DNA from: Enhydrobacter aerosaccus
GTDB taxonomy: Bacteria > Pseudomonadota > Alphaproteobacteria > Reyranellales > Reyranellaceae
NCBI GenBank assembly: GCA_903832005.1
Contig: CAIKZO010000058.1
Location: 1-44,942 of the forward strand
Reading direction: 5' to 3'
Length of the DNA: 44,942 nucleotides
Part shown: piece after piece, positions 7,655 through 16,220 of the stretch
How positions within the stretch are numbered: position 1 is the first letter of the stretch
Layout: the number at the start of each line of letters is the position of its first letter
Made by a program: the position numbers and the translations under genes
The notes under the pieces: model-generated
Databases searched by the model: none
Seen by the model: only the letters and a program-made list of their open reading frames with translations
What the model was told of the DNA's origin: nothing

Positions 7655-8392
7655 ATGGCCGGGAAGATCTATGTCGGCATCGGCGGCTGGACGTTCGAGC
7701 CGTGGCGTGGCGTCTTTTATCCCGACGACCTGACGCAGAAGCGCGAGCTCGAGTACGCCGCGAGCAAGCTCACCTCGATCGAGATCAACGGCACCTACTA
7801 TTCGTCGTTCAAGCCCGCGAGCTGGGCCAAGTGGAAGAGCGAGACACCAGACGGCTTCGTCTTCGCCATGAAGGCCTCGCGCTTCTGCACCAACCGCCGC
7901 GTGCTGGCGGACGCCGGCGAATCGGTCCAGCGTTACGTGACGCAGGGCCTGACGGAGCTGGGCGATCGGCTGGGGCCGATCAACTGGCAGTTCATGGGCA
8001 CCAAGAAGTTCGATCCCGAGGACATCGCCGCCTTCCTGAAGCTGCTGCCCAAGGAGGCCGGCAAGCTGCCGCTGCGCCATGCGCTCGAAGTCCGTCACGA
8101 CAGCTTCAAGGACGAGCGCTTCTACGATCTCTGCCGCAAGCACAACGTGGCGATCGTCTATGCCCACGACGCCGACTTCCCCGAGATCGACGAGCCGACC
8201 GCCGACTTCACCTACGCCCGCCTGATGAAGAGCGACGACAAAGTGAAGACCGGCTACAAGCCGGCGGAACTCGACAAGTGGGCCAAGAAGGCCAAGGCCT
8301 GGGCCAAGAAAGGCGACGCCTTCGTCTATTTCATCTCCGGCGCCAAGGTACGCAATCCCGCGGCCGCTCAAGCGTTAATCGAAAGAGTATAA
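7655..8392 (+). CDS. DUF72 (YecE-type) protein
   Basis: The 245 residues match the DUF72 family, a TIM-barrel-like fold of unknown biochemical role: an opening of IYVGIGGWTFEPWRGVFYP, then LTSIEINGTYYSSFKP, GFVFAMKASRF and the later ALEVRHDSFKD and FTYARLM blocks. The length is typical. It starts immediately after the amidohydrolase stop and is followed one base later by an alpha/beta hydrolase, forming a compact three-gene operon (6272-9245). The tail is rich in Lys and Trp (KKAKAWAKKGDAFVYF). A DNA- or RNA-repair link has been suggested for the family, but nothing here tests it. Confidence 0.9.
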   Translation: MAGKIYVGIGGWTFEPWRGVFYPDDLTQKRELEYAASKLTSIEINGTYYSSFKPASWAKWKSETPDGFVFAMKASRFCTNRRVLADAGESVQRYVTQGLTELGDRLGPINWQFMGTKKFDPEDIAAFLKLLPKEAGKLPLRHALEVRHDSFKDERFYDLCRKHNVAIVYAHDADFPEIDEPTADFTYARLMKSDDKVKTGYKPAELDKWAKKAKAWAKKGDAFVYFISGAKVRNPAAAQALIERV

Positions 8393-8393
8393 A

Positions 8394-9245
8394 ATGATCG
8401 AGTCTTTTCCGGCGGCCTTCCAGATCAAGGAAGTCGCCGTCGACGGCGTCACGCTCCACACGCGTATCGGTGGCACCGGCCCCGCGGTGTTGCTGCTGCA
8501 CGGCTTCGCCGACACCGGCGACATGTGGGCACCGCTGGCCACCCAGCTCGCGAAGGATCACACGGTGATCGTGCCCGATCTGCGCGGTATGGGCTTCTCC
8601 TCGCAGCCTGCGGGCGGTTTCGACAAGAAGACCCAGGGTCAGGACATGGCGCACCTGCTCGAGGCACTGAAGATCGACACGGCAGTGCTGGTCACCCACG
8701 ACATCGGCAATATGGTGGGCTACGCGCTGGCCGCACAGTTTTCGGCCAGGATCTCGCGCTGGATCGTCATGGACGCGCCGCTGCCCGGCATCGGCCCGTG
8801 GGACGAGATACTGAAGAGCCCGATGCTTTGGCACTTCAATTTTCGCGGACCCGACATGGAGCGGCTCGTCGCTGGCCGCGAGCGCATCTATCTCGACCGC
8901 TTCTACAACGAGCTTTCGGCCACGCCAGCCTCGATCGACGAGGCAACGCGCAACCACTATGCGGCCATCTACGGACGACCGGGCAATATGCACTGCGCCT
9001 TCGAGCAGTTCGCCGCCTTCACCCAGGACGCGATCGACAACAAGGACTTTGCCGCCAAGGGCAAGCTTGCCATGCCGGTGCTGGCGATCGGCGCCGACAA
9101 GTCGTTCGGCAACGCCCAGGCCGACGTACTGCGTTTCGTCGCCAGCAATGTCACCGGCCAGGTGATCGCCAACTCGGGCCACTGGCTGATGGAAGAGCAA
9201 CCGGCCGCCACCATGGCCGCGATCACGGCATTCCTGACAAAGTAA
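8394..9245 (+). CDS. alpha/beta hydrolase with Asp nucleophile (dehalogenase/epoxide hydrolase type)
   Basis: This 283-residue protein has an alpha/beta hydrolase fold. The oxyanion motif is HGFADTGDMW (from H36), and the nucleophile elbow is VTHDIGNMVGYA, with D103 in the position used by epoxide hydrolases and haloalkane or haloacetate dehalogenases rather than Ser. The catalytic His is in ANSGHWLMEE near the C-terminus. Such enzymes open epoxides or remove halide through an ester intermediate. It is the last gene of the operon with the deaminase-like and DUF72 genes, one base after the latter. Substrate unknown. Confidence 0.85.
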   Translation: MIESFPAAFQIKEVAVDGVTLHTRIGGTGPAVLLLHGFADTGDMWAPLATQLAKDHTVIVPDLRGMGFSSQPAGGFDKKTQGQDMAHLLEALKIDTAVLVTHDIGNMVGYALAAQFSARISRWIVMDAPLPGIGPWDEILKSPMLWHFNFRGPDMERLVAGRERIYLDRFYNELSATPASIDEATRNHYAAIYGRPGNMHCAFEQFAAFTQDAIDNKDFAAKGKLAMPVLAIGADKSFGNAQADVLRFVASNVTGQVIANSGHWLMEEQPAATMAAITAFLTK

Positions 9246-9280
9246 CTGCCATCCCCTTGACTCCCGGGAGGGGCGCGCCA

Positions 9281-9304
9281 ATAGTTAACATCATGGTTAA
9301 CTAT
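9281..9304 (+). promoter_or_regulatory. perfect palindrome across the ArsR start codon (probable operator)
   Basis: Nine-base arms ATAGTTAAC and GTTAACTAT form a perfect inverted repeat around the six-base centre ATCATG, which contains the start codon of the ArsR-type gene. Palindromes with this arm spacing are typical of winged-helix dimers. Binding here would block translation initiation DNA or elongation from a nearby promoter, so autoregulation is the natural inference. Confidence 0.65.
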
Positions 9305-9718
9305 CAAGCTTCCGGCCTCGACCGCACCTTCGCCGCCCTTTCCGATCCGACCCGGCGCGCCCTCCTGGCGCGCCTCGAGCAGGACAAGGAAGAGAGCCTC
9401 ACGATCAGCGAGTTGGCGAAGCCCTTCCCGGTGTCGCTGCCCGCGATCATGAAGCACCTCGACGTGCTGAGCGACGCGGGCCTGATCCAGCGCACCAAGA
9501 CAGGCCGCAGCGTCGCCTGCCAGCTGACCCCGGCGCCGATGGAGCAAGCGATGGAATGGCTCGCCCGCTACGAACGTTACTGGACGGACCAGCTCGATCG
9601 CCTCGCCGCTTTCCTGGAGAAGGACCAATGGACAGCAAGCCCAGCCTCACCCTCAAGCGCCGCCTCAAAGCCTCGCCGGAAAAAGTCTACGAAGCCTGGA
9701 CGAACCCCGCGCAAATGA
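9293..9718 (+). CDS. ArsR-family transcriptional regulator
   Basis: This 141-residue protein carries an ArsR winged helix-turn-helix at residues 10-90: RTFAALSDPTRRALLARL, then LTISELAKPFPVSLPAIMKHLDVLSDAGLI as helix-turn-helix and KTGRSVACQL as wing. It has no Cys metal site and belongs to the ArsR type that pairs with AHSA1/SRPBCC proteins. The ATG lies inside a 24-base palindrome (9281-9304). The basic C-terminal tail (about 30 residues, SKPRRKKSTKPGRTPRK) extends 91 bases into the next gene in another frame; family members normally end near residue 110, so the tail may be dispensable. It is followed by its usual SRPBCC partner. Confidence 0.9.
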   Translation: MVNYQASGLDRTFAALSDPTRRALLARLEQDKEESLTISELAKPFPVSLPAIMKHLDVLSDAGLIQRTKTGRSVACQLTPAPMEQAMEWLARYERYWTDQLDRLAAFLEKDQWTASPASPSSAASKPRRKKSTKPGRTPRK

Positions 9719-10056
9719 TCCGCTGGTGGGGTGGCAACGACCAGTCCACCCGCACCGCCGAAGCCGACCTGCGGGTCGGCGGCCGCTTCAAGGTCGGCTT
9801 CAAGGGCTACGACGGCGAGCAGCACGACGTAAGCGGCATCTACAAGGAAGTCGTGCCCAACCGGAAACTGGTCTTCAGTTGGGCCTGGCGCACCACGCCG
9901 GAGCGCGAATCGCAGGTCACGATCGACATCAAGCCCGATACCGACGGCTCGATCCTGACGCTGACGCACGAGCAGTTCTTCAACGAGAAGGCCCGCGACG
10001 ACCACAAGCGCGGCTGGGGCTTCGGCCTCGACCAGCTCGAGAAGCTGTTTCCGTAA
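9628..10056 (+). CDS. SRPBCC/AHSA1-family protein
   Basis: This 142-residue protein is a START-like (SRPBCC) fold of the AHSA1 type: LKRRLKASPEKVYEAWTNP, MIRWWGG, DLRVGGRFKVGF, VSGIYKEVVPNRKLVFSWAW and a closing helix WGFGLDQLEKLF. These proteins bind hydrophobic ligands; the bacterial ArsR-linked members have no settled function. GGAGAAGGA before the ATG supports the start, although the gene begins 91 bases before the regulator's stop, in another frame. The arrangement indicates co-transcription and control by the ArsR protein. Confidence 0.9.
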   Translation: MDSKPSLTLKRRLKASPEKVYEAWTNPAQMIRWWGGNDQSTRTAEADLRVGGRFKVGFKGYDGEQHDVSGIYKEVVPNRKLVFSWAWRTTPERESQVTIDIKPDTDGSILTLTHEQFFNEKARDDHKRGWGFGLDQLEKLFP

Positions 10057-10143
10057 GGGTGCAAAACCGCCCAGGACCGTCTGAGGGCCTATTTTCCAGA
10101 CGGACCGGAAGTTGTAGGCTGGACGCCTTCCCAGGAGGATCCC

Positions 10144-10584
10144 ATGCCCGCACTTTCGCTCGACCACTGGAATGTCTACTGCAAGGACCTGAAGGCGACG
10201 GTCGACTTCTACGAGAAGTACGTCGGTCTCTATTCGGGTGACCGCCCCCCGTTCGCCTTCCCCGGCGCCTGGCTCTATGCCGGCGAGAAGGCCATCCTGC
10301 ACCTGATCTCCGAGAGCGGCCGCGACGACCACGGCGGCGGCGCCATCGACCACGTCGCCATCAACTGCGCCGACATCCGCGGCACGATCGACACGGTCAA
10401 GAAGGACGGCATTCCCTTCGAGGTGAAGAAGGTGCCAGCCCGTCCGCTGCAGCAGGTCTTCCTGCACGATCCCGACGGCATCATGATCGAGCTCAACTTC
10501 TGGCACGAAGCCGAGGTCCCCGAGATCGACATGTCGTCCAAGATTCCCGGCGAGCAACTGCGCGCACTCGCGCCGGCGAAGTAG
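10144..10584 (+). CDS. VOC-family (glyoxalase/dioxygenase fold) protein
   Basis: This 146-residue protein shows two paired beta-alpha-beta-beta-beta modules of the vicinal-oxygen-chelate family: SLDHWNVYCKDL at the start, AIDHVAINCADI in the middle and HDPDGIMIELNFW at the end. The likely metal ligands are H8, H70 and E116. Members act as glyoxalases, fosfomycin-resistance enzymes or extradiol dioxygenases; this one cannot be assigned further. AGGAGG about four bases before the ATG is a strong ribosome-binding site. In the gap before it is a small hairpin (10077-10103, seven-base stem) without a T-run. Confidence 0.85.
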   Translation: MPALSLDHWNVYCKDLKATVDFYEKYVGLYSGDRPPFAFPGAWLYAGEKAILHLISESGRDDHGGGAIDHVAINCADIRGTIDTVKKDGIPFEVKKVPARPLQQVFLHDPDGIMIELNFWHEAEVPEIDMSSKIPGEQLRALAPAK

Positions 10585-10585
10585 C

Positions 10586-11062
10586 CTAATCCAAGGTGGG
10601 CGTGGTCTTGAGCCACGCCCAGTACTCGGCCGGCAGGAGATCCTGGCCGGCCAGCAGGTGGCCGAGATACTCGCGCGTTGGCCGCAGCCCATCGCCTACC
10701 AGCAGCGCCACGTAGGCGATCGCCTCGACCGTCTCGCCGGTGTCGGCCCGCACGATCGGCAGTGTGCGGCGCTCGTAGTGGCCACCCGCGACGCCTTCCC
10801 AGACATCGAGCACATCGAAGCCCGCGTCCGGCAACTCGTTCAGCGTGCCGTGCACGGTCTTGCCGGTGGCGGGCAGGATGTTGCCCGCGCCAAAACCCTT
10901 CACGGCACGGCCGACTTTATTGAAGGCGAGTTCCCAGCCGTCGAGCCGCCCGCCGATGCGCGCGCCCATGCCCACGCCCTTCTGGGCGAGCCGCCCGTCC
11001 AGCAGGCGCGCCACGTTCATGTTCGAGCCGTAGGCGAAGTACCACTTCAGGCCAGTTGCCAT
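10586..11062 (-). CDS. gamma-glutamylcyclotransferase-like (AIG2/GGCT) protein
   Basis: The 158 residues have the BtrG/GGCT fold. The nucleotide-like binding loop is WYFAYGSNMN at residues 7-16, and VWEGVAGGHYER contains E89 at the position of the catalytic Glu. GGCT enzymes turn gamma-glutamyl compounds into 5-oxoproline and a free amine. The ATG at 11062 follows AAAAGGTAGAGGT, a good ribosome-binding site that lies in the 3' end of the upstream cyclase gene; the two genes overlap by 16 bases and were probably co-transcribed. The remaining C-terminal part (GHLLAGQDLLPAEYWAWLKT) resembles bacterial homologues. Confidence 0.85.
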   Translation of the reverse strand: MATGLKWYFAYGSNMNVARLLDGRLAQKGVGMGARIGGRLDGWELAFNKVGRAVKGFGAGNILPATGKTVHGTLNELPDAGFDVLDVWEGVAGGHYERRTLPIVRADTGETVEAIAYVALLVGDGLRPTREYLGHLLAGQDLLPAEYWAWLKTTPTLD

Positions 11063-12329
11063 ACCTCTACCTTTTCGTCGTAGCCGCGAATGGCAATCGG
11101 TCCCAGGTCGTGGCCGCCCCGCTGGCGCGCGACCTCGCCCAAGGCGCCGGACACCAGCATACGCGCGCTGACATCCTTGGTGAGCTGCTCGAGCCGTGCG
11201 GCCAGGTTCACCGTATCGCCAATCACCGTGTATTCCTTGCGCTGCGACGAGCCCACGGTGCCGGTCACCGCGTCGCCGATTGGATGCCGATGCCGACGCG
11301 CAGGACCTGCGACGGCCGCGCAGCGTTCCAGCGATCGATCGCGGCGAGCATCGCCAGGCCTGAGTCGACCGCATCTTCGGCCGCACTCGGATCGTCGAAC
11401 GGGGCGCCGAACAAGGCGAGGAAGCCATCGCCCAGGAACTTGTTCACGATGCCGTGGTGCCGGTCGACGATCTCGACCATCTCGGCGAAGAAATCGTTCA
11501 GCAACGCCACGGTCTCGGGCGCCGCGCGGACGCGGGTCTGGGCGGTGAAGCCGCGGATGTCGAGGAACAGCACGCAGACCCGACGGATCTCGCTCGGCAG
11601 GTCCGTACTGGTGCCGAGCAGGCGATCGACGACGGCCGGCGAGACATGCTGGCCGAACAGGTTGGTCACGCGGTCGCGCGCCTCCGCCGTGGCGACGGAA
11701 TTGTCGAACTGCCGCCGCAGGCTGCGCGCCACCACGCCCGCCACGACACCCGCCCCCAAGAGCACCAGGCTGCGTGCGACGTGATAGTCGAAGGTCTCAT
11801 TGACGCGCTCCGCCAGCACCGCCAAGGGCAGGAACCAGACCGCCAGCGCCATCTGCTGGATCGCCGCGACGACCCCCGTCCACAGCGAGAGCCAGAAATC
11901 GAGCCGCAGGGTCGAAAGCAGGATGTAGATGAAATAGAGCGCGGTCGGCCACGCGGCGAACACCAGCTGCGGTTCCTGGCCCTGGCACAGCACGCAGACG
12001 ATCGTGCCGGGAAAGCTGGTCTCGATCGCGGCGTTGAACAGGCGGCCGTACCAGGGAAAGTCGCGGCCGCGCGCTTGCCGCCATCTGATGGCGCCGAGCG
12101 CCAGGAACTCGTAGACGATGTACGGCGCCACGGTGGCGATCGGCAGCCAGTGCGGGATGCCGCCGCGGTACAGGCGCTGGCTGAGATTGGGAAAGGCGTA
12201 GGTCATGGTGGTCGTCACCACGAGCACCAGGCACAGGATGAGGGCCACGACACGCATACGCTGCTGTTCGTTGCGCATGATTTCGACGCGGAGGGCATCG
12301 GCGTAAACGCGGGAGGGGGAAGGCGCCAT
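11047..12329 (-). pseudogene. membrane adenylate/guanylate cyclase, one-base frameshift
   Basis: The gene would encode about 427 residues: roughly six N-terminal membrane segments, then a class III cyclase domain with CVLFLDIRGFTAQ (metal Asp), FLGDGFLALFGAP (second Asp) and VLRVGIGIQS. At that point the frame is lost and stops after SATR; the rest (VTGTVGSSQRKEYTVIGDTVNLAARLE to the end) continues in another frame. Adding one G at 11276/11277, restoring TCGGGCGAC, rejoins the two as IQSGDAVTGTV, the family consensus. The downstream part carries the transition-state Asn/Arg region (NLAARLE), so the shifted protein should be inactive. A sequencing error in the G-run is a real alternative. The start at 12329 is tentative. 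Confidence 0.8.
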
Positions 12330-12376
12330 GGCGGTGACGGTAGCCCGCCTTGCACCGGACATGCTACCAAACCCTC

Positions 12377-13438
12377 ATGCAGATGTCGGAGATCGCGCGG
12401 GAAGTGCAAGGCATGGCGGCCAATCTGGCGCTGCGCATGCCGATCTCCTGGATCAACCTCCTGACGGGACCGTCGATCACGGTCGACGGGCGTATCCTCG
12501 ACAGCCGCACGCAGTGGTTCCTCCAGCTCCTGGCCCGCAGCGGCCAGAAGCCGCTGTCGCAACTGGGCGTGGCCAAGGCACGCACGGAGTTCGACGCTTT
12601 TCAGGCGATCATGGGCGGCCGGCCATCGCCGGTTAGCGAGATCGTCGACCGCACGATCGGCACGCCCGATGGCAAGATGCGCGTGCGCATCTATCGGCCG
12701 GCCGAATCGGTGGCCCGCCTGCTGCCGGTGATCCTGTATTTCCATGGCGGCGGCTGGGTGATCGGCAGCCTCGAGGGTTACGACCTGCCCTGCCGCTTTT
12801 TCTGCGCCCGCACCGGCTGCGTGGTCGTCTCCGTCGATTACCAGCTAGCGCCCGAACATAAATTCCCCGCTGCGAGCGACGATGCGGCCACGGCCTATCG
12901 CTGGCTGTCCGCCAATGCGACCGGCCTCGGCGTCGATCCGGCGCGCATCGTCGTCGCGGGCGATTCCGCGGGCGGCACGATGGCAGCGGTTGTCGCGCAA
13001 CAGATGCGGGCCGAACCGGTGGCGCCTTGCCTGCAATGGCTGATCTATCCGGCGACCGATCTCGCGGGCAACACGCCTTCGCACCAGAGCTGCGGCGATC
13101 GCTTCCTGCTGACCCGCGATGCCATGGAATGGTTCGCCAGCCTGTTCCTGAACGATCCGGCGGAGGCCTCCGACCCCAGGATCTCGCCGCTGCGCGCCCC
13201 CGACCTGTCGGGGCTGGCGCCGGCGCTGATCTTCACCGCCGGGTTCGACCCGCTGCGCGACGAAGGCCGGGCCTATGCGGAGCGACTGGCCGCCGCAGGG
13301 GTCAAGACGATCCATCGAGAATTTGATTCGCTCATTCATGGATTCATTGGCATGCGGGGTGCATTGCAGGGAGCGGCCCGGGCGATGGACGACATGGTCG
13401 TCGGGCTGCGCCACGAACTGGCATCACTGGGACACTGA
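12377..13438 (+). CDS. alpha/beta hydrolase, hormone-sensitive lipase family
   Basis: This 353-residue protein has the HSL-family signatures: oxyanion motif YFHGGGWVIGS (HGGG at 123-126), VDYQLAPEHKFPA and the nucleophile elbow VAGDSAGGTMA with S197. The acid lies in FDPLRDEG and the catalytic His in SLIHGFIGM. These enzymes hydrolyse carboxyl esters or lactones, often of short acyl chains. The ATG at 12377 is chosen; another at 12383 is two codons further. It diverges from the broken cyclase gene (47 bases between starts) and is followed after one base by a TetR gene, so the hydrolase is likely co-regulated with it. Confidence 0.88.
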   Translation: MQMSEIAREVQGMAANLALRMPISWINLLTGPSITVDGRILDSRTQWFLQLLARSGQKPLSQLGVAKARTEFDAFQAIMGGRPSPVSEIVDRTIGTPDGKMRVRIYRPAESVARLLPVILYFHGGGWVIGSLEGYDLPCRFFCARTGCVVVSVDYQLAPEHKFPAASDDAATAYRWLSANATGLGVDPARIVVAGDSAGGTMAAVVAQQMRAEPVAPCLQWLIYPATDLAGNTPSHQSCGDRFLLTRDAMEWFASLFLNDPAEASDPRISPLRAPDLSGLAPALIFTAGFDPLRDEGRAYAERLAAAGVKTIHREFDSLIHGFIGMRGALQGAARAMDDMVVGLRHELASLGH

Positions 13439-13439
13439 A

Positions 13440-14072
13440 ATGAACCAACAAGCGGCAACCGTCGGGACGAACGACCGTCCCGGCCGGCGCGAACAGAACA
13501 AGGCGGAGAACCGCGCGGCGTTGCTCAAGGCCGCGCGCAGTGTCTTCGCGGAAATCGGCTATGGCGCGGCCGGCGTGCGCGACATCGTGCGGCGCACCGA
13601 TCTGGCCTCGGGCACTTTCTATAATTACTTCAAGGACAAGGAAGAGATCTTCAGCGCTGTCGTGGTCGATCTCAGCAGCGAATTGCTGGCGCTGCACCAG
13701 CAGGGCCGGGTCAAGGCAAAGACCGCCGAGGAATTCCTGCGCAGCCACTGCACGGTCTACATGAGCTTCGTCGCGGCCGATCCGGAAATCCTGGCGTTCG
13801 GCCGCAACAATGTCGGCGCCGTGCGAAACCTGATCGACAAGCCCGACCTGCGCCACCTGGCCGACGCGCTCAACGCCGACATCGTCTCCGCGATCACGCG
13901 TGGCGTGCTGCCCAACGTCGACCCGGCCTACCTGATCGCCTCGATTTCCGGGATCGTGTTCGAGATTTCCGTCATCATGCTGTCGCGCAATCCGGTCGAT
14001 CCGGCCGCGGCCGCCGACTTTGCCGCCCGCATGCTGATGGGCGGCATCAACAACCTGCCGCGGCGCCCCTAG
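13440..14072 (+). CDS. TetR-family transcriptional regulator
   Basis: This 210-residue protein has an N-terminal TetR helix-turn-helix at about residues 25-70 (NRAALLKAARSVFAEIGYGAAGVRDIVRRTDLASGTFYNYFKDKEEIF, shown here only as the landmark FYNYFKDKEEIF near residue 62) and an all-helical ligand-binding domain that ends in FAARMLMGGI. The start is one base after the hydrolase stop (TGAAATG), so translation is coupled. A repressor responding to an acyl ester, acid or CoA compound would fit the hydrolase neighbour, but the ligand is unknown. The 3' end overlaps the convergent transporter gene by four bases. Confidence 0.9.
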   Translation: MNQQAATVGTNDRPGRREQNKAENRAALLKAARSVFAEIGYGAAGVRDIVRRTDLASGTFYNYFKDKEEIFSAVVVDLSSELLALHQQGRVKAKTAEEFLRSHCTVYMSFVAADPEILAFGRNNVGAVRNLIDKPDLRHLADALNADIVSAITRGVLPNVDPAYLIASISGIVFEISVIMLSRNPVDPAAAADFAARMLMGGINNLPRRP

Positions 14073-15028
14073 CGCGCCTGCACGCCCAATAGCAGAAGAG
14101 CGGCCGACAAAGTGAAGATGCTGGCGCCGGTCGAGATGACTACCGCGTTGGTCGCCAGCCCCACCCCCGTCCGATAGAGCTGGGCCACCAGATAGACATT
14201 GGCGCCGGCCGGCAGGGCCGCATTCAGGGTCGCCACCGTGAGCCACATCGGATCGAGCGTGAAGAGATAGCGGCCGGCGGTCCAGACGATCAGCGGCAGC
14301 ACGACCAGCTTGACGGCGCTGGTGATCGTGGCTGGCTGCCAATGCTCCTTCACACCGACATGGGCCAGCGACGCACCGGCCATAATCAGGCCGCACGGCG
14401 CCGCCGCCGTCGCCAGGGCCTGCAGCACGCGATCGATCACGACCGGCGTGGCGAGGCCCGGCACCATGGCCGTCGTCTCCGACCAGATGAGCCCGGCGAA
14501 GATCGGGGGGATCACCGGATGCTTCAGCATGGTGAGCGCGGCACCTCCCAGCTTGCGCAGCAACCCGGTGCGCGCACCGCCCTGCAGGCCGATCTCCATC
14601 AGAAACGACGAGAGCGTGAGCAGGATCAGCGAGTTGACCGAGATGATCATCAGCAGCGGGACCAGGCCCGCCTCGCCGAAGGCGTAGGAGATGAAGGGGA
14701 TGCCGATGCCGACGCCGTTGGAGAAGGTGCTGGCGAGCGCGAACACGGCGCGGTCGCCCAGCCGCATGCCCATCGCTCGGCCCAGCATCATCAGCGGGAA
14801 GTAGAGGATGAGCGCCGTGCCAAAGAACAGCACGAGGACGTCGAACGACAAAGCCTCGACCCGCACCTTGGACATCGAGCGGAAGAGCAGCGCCGGGAAC
14901 AGCGCGTAGAAGGTGACGTTGGTGAGGCCGCGCAATCCCTCCGGCGTCAGCAGCTTCACCCTGCCGATCACCCAGCCCACCGCCACCGTGCCGAACACGG
15001 GCACGATGATGTCGAGAATCGCGTTCAC
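14069..15028 (-). CDS. AEC-family transporter (auxin efflux carrier type)
   Basis: This 319-residue integral membrane protein has about ten hydrophobic segments in two halves, as in the AEC/bile-acid-like family. Typical elements are VPVFGTVAVGWVIGRVKLL at the start, FSNGVGIGIPFISYAFG in the fourth to fifth segments, and LPAGANVYLVAQLY near the end, matching conserved crossover regions. Members export or import small carboxylates such as malate and malonate. It converges on the TetR gene and follows the three acyl-CoA dehydrogenase genes on the same strand with a 22-base gap, so it may carry the acid handled by those enzymes. Confidence 0.9.
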   Translation of the reverse strand: MNAILDIIVPVFGTVAVGWVIGRVKLLTPEGLRGLTNVTFYALFPALLFRSMSKVRVEALSFDVLVLFFGTALILYFPLMMLGRAMGMRLGDRAVFALASTFSNGVGIGIPFISYAFGEAGLVPLLMIISVNSLILLTLSSFLMEIGLQGGARTGLLRKLGGAALTMLKHPVIPPIFAGLIWSETTAMVPGLATPVVIDRVLQALATAAAPCGLIMAGASLAHVGVKEHWQPATITSAVKLVVLPLIVWTAGRYLFTLDPMWLTVATLNAALPAGANVYLVAQLYRTGVGLATNAVVISTGASIFTLSAALLLLGVQAR

Positions 15029-15050
15029 GCCTCGCCGCCCGGATGGGCGG

Positions 15051-16193
15051 TTAAGCGGCGATCGCCAGGTTGCTGTAGCGCGTCAGGTGATGCTGCTGGT
15101 TGCCGAACATCAGGTCGATCATGGTGAGCCGCTTGAAGTAGTGGCTGACCGACAGCTCGTCCGTGACGCCCATGCCGCCGTGCATCTGCACCGCGCTCTG
15201 GCCGCAGAACTTGCCCGACTTGCCGATCTGGACCTTGGCGCCCGAGGCCGCCTTGTGGCGCACGATCGCATCCTTGTCCTCGATCTTGAGCGAGGCCATC
15301 AGGGTCATCGAACGCGCTTCCTGGGCGTTGGTGAAGCAGTCGACCATGCGGTGCTGCAGCACCTGGAACTTGCCGATCGCCACGCCGAACTGCTTGCGGG
15401 TCTTGATGTAGTCGAGCGTGGCCGCGTTGATCGCATCCATGCAGCCGGTGGCCTCGGCGCAGAGCGCCACGATGGCGCGGTCCACTGCGTCCTCGACCAC
15501 GGGGAAGCCACCGTCGACTGTCCCCAGCACCGCATCGGCACCGACCGAGACCTTGTCGAAGGTGATCTCGGAGGCACGCTGCGCATCCTGCGTCGGGTAA
15601 TCGCGGCGGGTGATGCCCTTGGCCTTGCCGTCGACCACGAACAGGGTGAGGCCCTTCTCTTCGCGCGCCGAACCCGCGGTGCGGGCAAGCACGATGATGT
15701 CGTCGGCGGAGGCGGCGTTATAGACCACGCCCTTCTGGCCCGAGAGCGACCAGCCGTTGCCTTCCTTGGTCGCCTTGAGCGACACGTCGGCAAGATTGTA
15801 GCGGCTCTGGCGTTCCAGCCAGGCCAACGCGAACTGCTTTTTGCCCTCGATCATCGGCGCCAGCAGCGCTTCCTTTTGCGCGGCTGTGCCCGCCGCGGCG
15901 ATCATGCCACCGCCCAGCACCACCGTCGGCAGGAAGGGCTCGAGCACCAGGCCTTTGCCGAACTGCTCCATCACGATCATCGTGCCGATCGGGCCGAAGC
16001 CGATGCCGCCGTCTTCCTCGGAGAAGGGAATCGCCAGCCATCCGAGCTCAGCGAACTGCGCCCAGTTCTCCGGCAGCCAGCCACGCTCGCTCGCCGCGAT
16101 CTTCTTGCGGTTCTCGAACGTGTACTTCTCGCGCACGAAACGCTCGACGCCTTCCTGAAGCTGCTTCTGCTCGTCGGACAGGGACAGATCCAT
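15051..16193 (-). CDS. acyl-CoA dehydrogenase, PimD-like small subunit
   Basis: This 380-residue flavoprotein has the three-part acyl-CoA dehydrogenase fold: N-terminal helices (SDEQKQLQEGVERFV), a middle beta domain (FALAWLERQSRYNL in place of the usual A-x-TEP-x-AGSD) and a C-terminal helical bundle with KFCGQSAVQMHGGMGVTDELSV. It most resembles the small subunit of pimeloyl-CoA dehydrogenase (PimD of Rhodopseudomonas), which works with a large subunit on dicarboxyl-CoA esters. The adjacent upstream gene resembles the large subunit. The weakly conserved flavin-contact segment in the middle domain suggests a subunit specialised for heteromeric assembly. Assignment to pimeloyl-CoA is inference. 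Confidence 0.85.
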   Translation of the reverse strand: MDLSLSDEQKQLQEGVERFVREKYTFENRKKIAASERGWLPENWAQFAELGWLAIPFSEEDGGIGFGPIGTMIVMEQFGKGLVLEPFLPTVVLGGGMIAAAGTAAQKEALLAPMIEGKKQFALAWLERQSRYNLADVSLKATKEGNGWSLSGQKGVVYNAASADDIIVLARTAGSAREEKGLTLFVVDGKAKGITRRDYPTQDAQRASEITFDKVSVGADAVLGTVDGGFPVVEDAVDRAIVALCAEATGCMDAINAATLDYIKTRKQFGVAIGKFQVLQHRMVDCFTNAQEARSMTLMASLKIEDKDAIVRHKAASGAKVQIGKSGKFCGQSAVQMHGGMGVTDELSVSHYFKRLTMIDLMFGNQQHHLTRYSNLAIAA

Positions 16194-16220
16194 CTTCTTC
16201 CTCCAAATTCCTTGATCGAC

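Noticed and set aside
6392..8371. Minus-strand open frame of 659 codons
   Set aside because: It is the antisense shadow of the deaminase and DUF72 genes; its translation is Arg/His/Gly-rich without family motifs, as GC-rich antisense frames usually are.
10077..10103. Seven-base hairpin between the SRPBCC and VOC genes
   Set aside because: The stem is short, the loop long and no T-run follows, so a terminator call is not supported.
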